A DNA stretch of 8,936 nucleotides from positions 1-8,936 of the forward strand of contig CAMYWI010000035.1 of assembly GCA_947302675.1 (NCBI GenBank), given 5' to 3'. This document shows, in pieces, positions 5,452 through 8,936 of the stretch (positions are counted from its first letter, which is position 1; each line of letters opens with the position of its first letter). The notes under the pieces were generated by a model. That model saw only the letters and a program-made list of their open reading frames with translations, did not search any database and was not told where the DNA came from. This DNA comes from an uncultured Selenomonadales bacterium. Its GTDB lineage: Bacteria; Bacillota_C; Negativicutes; Selenomonadales; Selenomonadaceae. The translations under genes and the position numbers were made by a program.

Positions 5452-7947
5452 CAAGAGCGGTAAAACTTCCTGCTTATTTTTATCATTCATCGCCAAAATT
5501 ATTCCGGTCTCGTCGGGCGCGGCGGCGAGCGCGATTAAATCTGTCACGTCGTGTTCTTCGCCAGAAATTATCATGCGCTGATTGTAATTGCCGCCCAAGT
5601 TGCTTGTCAAAAAGCTGTAGCGTGTGCAGTTCATTTTGCTGAGCAACTCGCCAACTTCCACGCCGAAATTCCCCGTGCCATAGATAAAAATATTTTCGCG
5701 GGCTTTGTAGAAAGTTTTCAAGTCGTTAAGAAAGTCAGCATAAATTTTGCGGCAGTCGCGTTTGGCGTCGTCAAAGGGTTGCGTGAGCGCGTCGAATAAA
5801 AATTTCTTTTCGGGTGACAAGGTGACAAGCTCCAAAATCTCCGATTTGTTTTCCGTCAAAGTGTTCAAGTAATATTCGACGTCGCCGGCTTTGACTTCAA
5901 AGTTATCTTGCGTCAAAAGGCGGAAAAGTCGACTTAACGAAACATTGAGTAATTGTTGAGTGGCAATAAATTTTCTGTCTTTATCCTCGCCGCGAATTTC
6001 ATATATCTTCACAGCAGACTTTATTAAGTCGTAGGGGTGGTCGAACCCGTTATTGCTCTGCGCGGACAAACTCAAAGAATTTATTCTGTAATTATAGCCT
6101 CTGTACGGTATGATTCCAACTTTCCGCACCCGATTAAATAGACGCCAATTACCAAGAATGTCTTCACCCATGTGCAACGTTTCGTCGAACTTAAAGTCAT
6201 TAAGGAGAGAACAACGATACATTTTCGCCCAAAAATTGAATCTGTATACGCCGAACAAAATTGCCAGTGCCGCCTTTGAATCCAAAATTTCATAGTCGTT
6301 GCTTTTGGGGAACATCACTCTTTTTTGACCGTGTGGATCAATTACAAAGCCGTTGCACATGCAAATATCGACTTCCGAGTTGACGTCCATGAACTCGATA
6401 AAGCGTTCAAAGGTCTGCGGCTCCAGATAATCATCAGCGTCAACAAACGATAAGAATTCCCCCCCGCTTAGCGAGCTGATAAGCTCAAGAGCTACGTTGC
6501 GGGCGGCGGAAGGTCCTCTATTGTCTTGGCTAATGAGAGTTATTCGGTCGTCGCGTCGAGCGTATTCTTCGCATATTGATAACGAGTCATCGATTGAACC
6601 GTCATTGACGAGAAATAACCCGAAGTCCTTAAACGTCTGATTCAAAATAGAGTCGAGGCATTGGCGCAGATATTTTTCCACGTTGTACACAGGCACGACG
6701 ACACTAAGCTTGTGCGGGCGGTTGTCGGTCTGAAAATACTTTATGTACTTGAGCGGCTTGCTGGTCTGTTCATGCGGCGGGATTTTATCTTCGTCGCGTA
6801 TGTCAAGCGGAGTCGGTCTGCCCGTGCACCTGTCGCACGAATCAAAGAACGGGCGGCTGAATAATTTCCTTACCTTTTGCCGCAACGATTCAAGGTCGGG
6901 CGTCGCAGTCAAGTCGACAAAATCATTTTCCACAGCGGGAATAGCCTTCAAGTTCATTGCGTTGGAGATAAACGGGCAGGGATAGAGCTTGCCATTTAAC
7001 AACGTCGCCAAATCCCTCGCGCAACACTTTCTAAAAACCTCCGCTAATTCCTCGCGCGTGCGATTGTGCTTGACGAACGACGAACAGTGCGTCCAATGCG
7101 GAATGGCTTTAACTTCGCTGGGAATTTCATACGCCGCCAATTTCTTTTTGAGCGGCTCCAATTTCCGCGACAGCTCGTCATAGTCGCTTATCGAAAGCCA
7201 GGCATTCGTCGCCTTTAAAACTTCGCATTGGCTATCGCTCGGCAAAAGCGTCCCGTTGGTGTAAATGCTTATCCGCTTGATATTTTCCTTGCTGGCGATG
7301 TATTGAAGAATCTCGTCCCAGTTCGGGTGAACGAAAGGCTCGCCGCCGATTATGCGTATCTCGTAAATCTCGTCGAATACCGCGCAGGTCAAATCCAACT
7401 CGCGCTTTAAATCTTCCACAGAAAAATTTTTCGGAGCCGCGTAGTATTGCATGAGATTTGAACACTCGCGGCAACGCAGAGAGCAACGCTCCGTTATCAC
7501 GAAGTCCAGCGAATTCAGCGTCAACAGCTTTTTGTCGAGGAAACGTTCAAAGTAAAATTGCATTGCCTCGAACTTTTGAAACTCCATGAACGACAACAGC
7601 GCGGAAGTTTTTTCGTTGAGCAAATCGTAAGCGGGTAGCCAACTGAAACCGCCGCTCTCCTCCAACTGCTTTACTGCCTCGTCCATGTTGTGGATTGCCA
7701 AAATAAAAACGACTTCGCCGCGATTGAGCGTCGAGAAATTCATACGCGCGACAGGAATTCCTTCCACAGAGTAAGGCTGAAGTGCTCCGTTGTCGTGAAA
7801 CGCCGCGACGGGAATTTTTTCTTGACGCAAAATTTTCAAGACGCCCTTGCCGGCAATGCCCGCGCCAAAGATTATGACGGTCTTGCCGCCGAGCAAATCT
7901 TTTAGCGCGACACCTTTCGCGGACAGCCGCAGATTTTTTCCTTGCAT
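5449..7947 (-). CDS. Four-module fusion: Rossmann / radical SAM / family 2 glycosyltransferase / Rossmann
   Basis: Cytoplasmic multidomain protein of 832 residues; function and substrate unknown. Module 1 (about 22-112) is a nucleotide-binding Rossmann fold like the PglD N-terminus, with IIFGAGIAGKG at 25-35. Module 2 (about 144-380) is a radical SAM domain with the C-x3-C-x2-C cluster motif CSLRCREC (155-162), GGEP (201-204), and later cysteines CC (308-309), C324 and CDRC (371-374) that could bind an auxiliary SPASM/twitch-like cluster. Module 3 (about 414-640) is a GT-A glycosyltransferase with SVVVPVYN (415-422), NDGS (448-451), DADD (503-506) and GED (594-596). Module 4 (about 750-832) is a second Rossmann unit with IYGTGNFG (755-762), cut by a TAG. 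The start at 7947 is chosen because GGGAGG lies 5 bases upstream; ATG at 7965 would add 6 residues but has no ribosome binding site. Divergent from dnaN; possibly co-transcribed with cbiK and comEC. Surface glycan modification is a guess. Confidence 0.9.
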   Translation of the reverse strand: MQGKNLRLSAKGVALKDLLGGKTVIIFGAGIAGKGVLKILRQEKIPVAAFHDNGALQPYSVEGIPVARMNFSTLNRGEVVFILAIHNMDEAVKQLEESGGFSWLPAYDLLNEKTSALLSFMEFQKFEAMQFYFERFLDKKLLTLNSLDFVITERCSLRCRECSNLMQYYAAPKNFSVEDLKRELDLTCAVFDEIYEIRIIGGEPFVHPNWDEILQYIASKENIKRISIYTNGTLLPSDSQCEVLKATNAWLSISDYDELSRKLEPLKKKLAAYEIPSEVKAIPHWTHCSSFVKHNRTREELAEVFRKCCARDLATLLNGKLYPCPFISNAMNLKAIPAVENDFVDLTATPDLESLRQKVRKLFSRPFFDSCDRCTGRPTPLDIRDEDKIPPHEQTSKPLKYIKYFQTDNRPHKLSVVVPVYNVEKYLRQCLDSILNQTFKDFGLFLVNDGSIDDSLSICEEYARRDDRITLISQDNRGPSAARNVALELISSLSGGEFLSFVDADDYLEPQTFERFIEFMDVNSEVDICMCNGFVIDPHGQKRVMFPKSNDYEILDSKAALAILFGVYRFNFWAKMYRCSLLNDFKFDETLHMGEDILGNWRLFNRVRKVGIIPYRGYNYRINSLSLSAQSNNGFDHPYDLIKSAVKIYEIRGEDKDRKFIATQQLLNVSLSRLFRLLTQDNFEVKAGDVEYYLNTLTENKSEILELVTLSPEKKFLFDALTQPFDDAKRDCRKIYADFLNDLKTFYKARENIFIYGTGNFGVEVGELLSKMNCTRYSFLTSNLGGNYNQRMIISGEEHDVTDLIALAAAPDETGIILAMNDKNKQEVLPLL

Positions 7948-7952
7948 GACAA

Positions 7953-7958
7953 CCTCCC
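7953..7958 (-). promoter_or_regulatory. Ribosome binding site deciding the start of the fusion gene
   Basis: GGGAGG on the minus strand, 5 bases before the ATG at 7947. It lies inside the reading frame that opens at 7965, where the bases upstream of that ATG are A/T-rich with no Shine-Dalgarno, so the shorter start is preferred. Confidence 0.65.
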
Positions 7959-7978
7959 GATTCATAAAAATTTTCGTC

Positions 7979-8007
7979 AGTCTATCACAGCGAGTTTCTT
8001 AACACAA
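7979..8007 (-). promoter_or_regulatory. Weak candidate promoter for the fusion gene (extended -10)
   Basis: On the minus strand TAGACT (7979-7984, 4 of 6) is preceded by TG plus one base, an extended -10, with a poor -35 TTGTGT (8002-8007) at 17 bases. A start near 7972 would leave a 25-base leader, which fits translation from 7947 better than from 7965. A perfect TTGACA on the same strand (8014-8019) has no acceptable -10 at the right distance. Confidence 0.25.
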
Positions 8008-8012
8008 GCTAA

Positions 8013-8041
8013 TTGTCAAAGTCGGTCAAATGTTATACAAT
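8013..8041 (+). promoter_or_regulatory. Sigma-A type promoter of dnaN
   Basis: TTGTCA (8013-8018, 5 of 6 to TTGACA) and TACAAT (8036-8041, 5 of 6 to TATAAT) are separated by exactly 17 bases. An overlapping TG-n-TATACA could act as an extended -10. Transcription would begin near 8048, giving a leader of about 27 bases that includes the Shine-Dalgarno at 8059-8065. Confidence 0.65.
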
Positions 8042-8074
8042 GCGGCGGCACAAATCTTAAGGAGGCAACTTTGA

Positions 8075-8936
8075 ATGAAATTTTCTTGTTATAAAAGCGA
8101 TTTGACGGAGGCATTGCAATTCGTGATAAGGGCGGTAGCGGTCAAGCCAATGACGCCGATTTTGGCAGGAATTTATCTCAAGGCGGACGGCTCGATGCTC
8201 GAACTGCAAGCTAACAACTTTTCAACGGGCATGATCACGCGGATACCTGTGAACACGGAAGATCCTGGCGAAGTCGTCGTCAGCGGCAAACGTTTTCAAG
8301 AGTTCGTTAAGAACATGCCCGACGACACGATTACTTTTTCCCTCGAAGACAACACCTTGTCGATTGAGTCGGGCGGCGCGAGCGTCGAGCTTTTGACAAT
8401 GAACGCGGGCGACTTCCCGAAGGTCAAGACGCCCGAAACTGACCGCTCCTTTAAAATTCGCACGACGGTTTTGCGCGACTTGATTAAGCGGACGGTCTTC
8501 GCGGTTGGCAAAGATGACACGCGCCCGATTTTTTCCGGCTGTTGTTTCGAGATTGCTGGCGATAAAATTTCCGTCATCGCCACGAATACTCATCGCCTTG
8601 CGCTCGCCAAAGAACAACTCAGCGAGAGTTATGAGGATTGCAGTTTCGTCGTACCGGCGGAGGCTCTGCGCGGGATTATGCTCCGCATTGACCCCAACGA
8701 CGTTGAAAATTACGTGACGATAAATTATTCCGTGCGCTACTTGACGTTCAGTTTCGACAACGTTTTTGTGAACTCGCGCTTGATTGACGGCATGTTCCCG
8801 CCCTACGAGAAGGTTATCCCGTCTTCGAGCAGTACCAATGTTAAGGTCGACACGGCGGCTTTCAGACGTGCGGTTGAATTTGTCGCGCTCATGTCGAAGG
8901 AGACCGAATACAACACCGTTAAGTTTACGTTCAGCG
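8075..8936 (+). CDS. dnaN: DNA polymerase III subunit beta (sliding clamp), 3' end outside the window
   Basis: Ring-shaped dimeric clamp that tethers DNA polymerase III to DNA. 287 residues are visible of the usual 365-375, so about 80 are missing beyond the right edge; the frame is open to the last base. Three repeated clamp domains are expected: about 1-120, 121-248, and the third from about 249, only partly present. Family signatures are KDDTRPIFSGCCFEI (147-160, including both ends), IATNTHRLALAK (168-179; usually ATDTHR, here Asn for Asp) and NSRLIDGMFPPYEKVIP (233-249). AAGGAGG (8059-8065) lies 9 bases before the ATG. The TTG at 8071 is out of frame. dnaA is not immediately upstream; instead the gene is divergent from the radical SAM/glycosyltransferase fusion and has its own promoter. 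Confidence 0.97.
   Translation, partial: MKFSCYKSDLTEALQFVIRAVAVKPMTPILAGIYLKADGSMLELQANNFSTGMITRIPVNTEDPGEVVVSGKRFQEFVKNMPDDTITFSLEDNTLSIESGGASVELLTMNAGDFPKVKTPETDRSFKIRTTVLRDLIKRTVFAVGKDDTRPIFSGCCFEIAGDKISVIATNTHRLALAKEQLSESYEDCSFVVPAEALRGIMLRIDPNDVENYVTINYSVRYLTFSFDNVFVNSRLIDGMFPPYEKVIPSSSSTNVKVDTAAFRRAVEFVALMSKETEYNTVKFTFS

Noticed and set aside
8033..8041. TTATACAAT as a DnaA box upstream of dnaN
   Set aside because: Only 7 of 9 positions fit TTATNCACA, it is isolated, and it coincides with the -10 element of a well-spaced promoter.

Overview
The window looks like chromosomal DNA of an anaerobic bacterium with moderate G+C and strong AGGAGG-type ribosome binding sites. A Firmicutes-like translation style together with a chelatase that carries a Sec signal peptide (implying a periplasm) makes a diderm Firmicute (Negativicutes, Selenomonas-like) my best guess. 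This is inference; no rRNA or other marker is present to settle it.

Layout: aspS (aspartyl-tRNA synthetase) reads rightward at 61-1851. A 164-base convergent gap follows, packed with perfect inverted repeats and holding the likely comEC terminator. Leftward genes then fill 2016-7947. In order of transcription they are a 832-residue multidomain protein (Rossmann / radical SAM / family 2 glycosyltransferase / Rossmann), a cbiK-type cobaltochelatase with a signal peptide, and a complete comEC DNA-uptake channel protein. cbiK and comEC are 4 bases apart and surely co-transcribed. No convincing terminator separates them from the large upstream gene, so all three could be one transcript. A 127-base divergent intergenic region with a good sigma-A promoter then leads into dnaN (sliding clamp), which runs off the right edge.

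Four genes are recognisable housekeeping or well-known families. The unusual one is the Rossmann-radical SAM-glycosyltransferase-Rossmann fusion. It sits outside any visible glycan gene cluster, and its glycosyltransferase segment appears A+T-richer than its front end. Its final Rossmann module is cut by a TAG codon, after which the same frame continues for 17 family-like codons. The two Rossmann modules of the protein align without a gap across that TAG, which points to a recent nonsense mutation or to readthrough. The substrate of this protein is unknown; a role in modifying a surface glycan or glycoprotein is only a hypothesis.

No tRNA, rRNA, CRISPR array, transposase or riboswitch was seen. 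dnaN has no dnaA directly upstream and no convincing DnaA boxes, so this is not the classic dnaA-dnaN origin arrangement.
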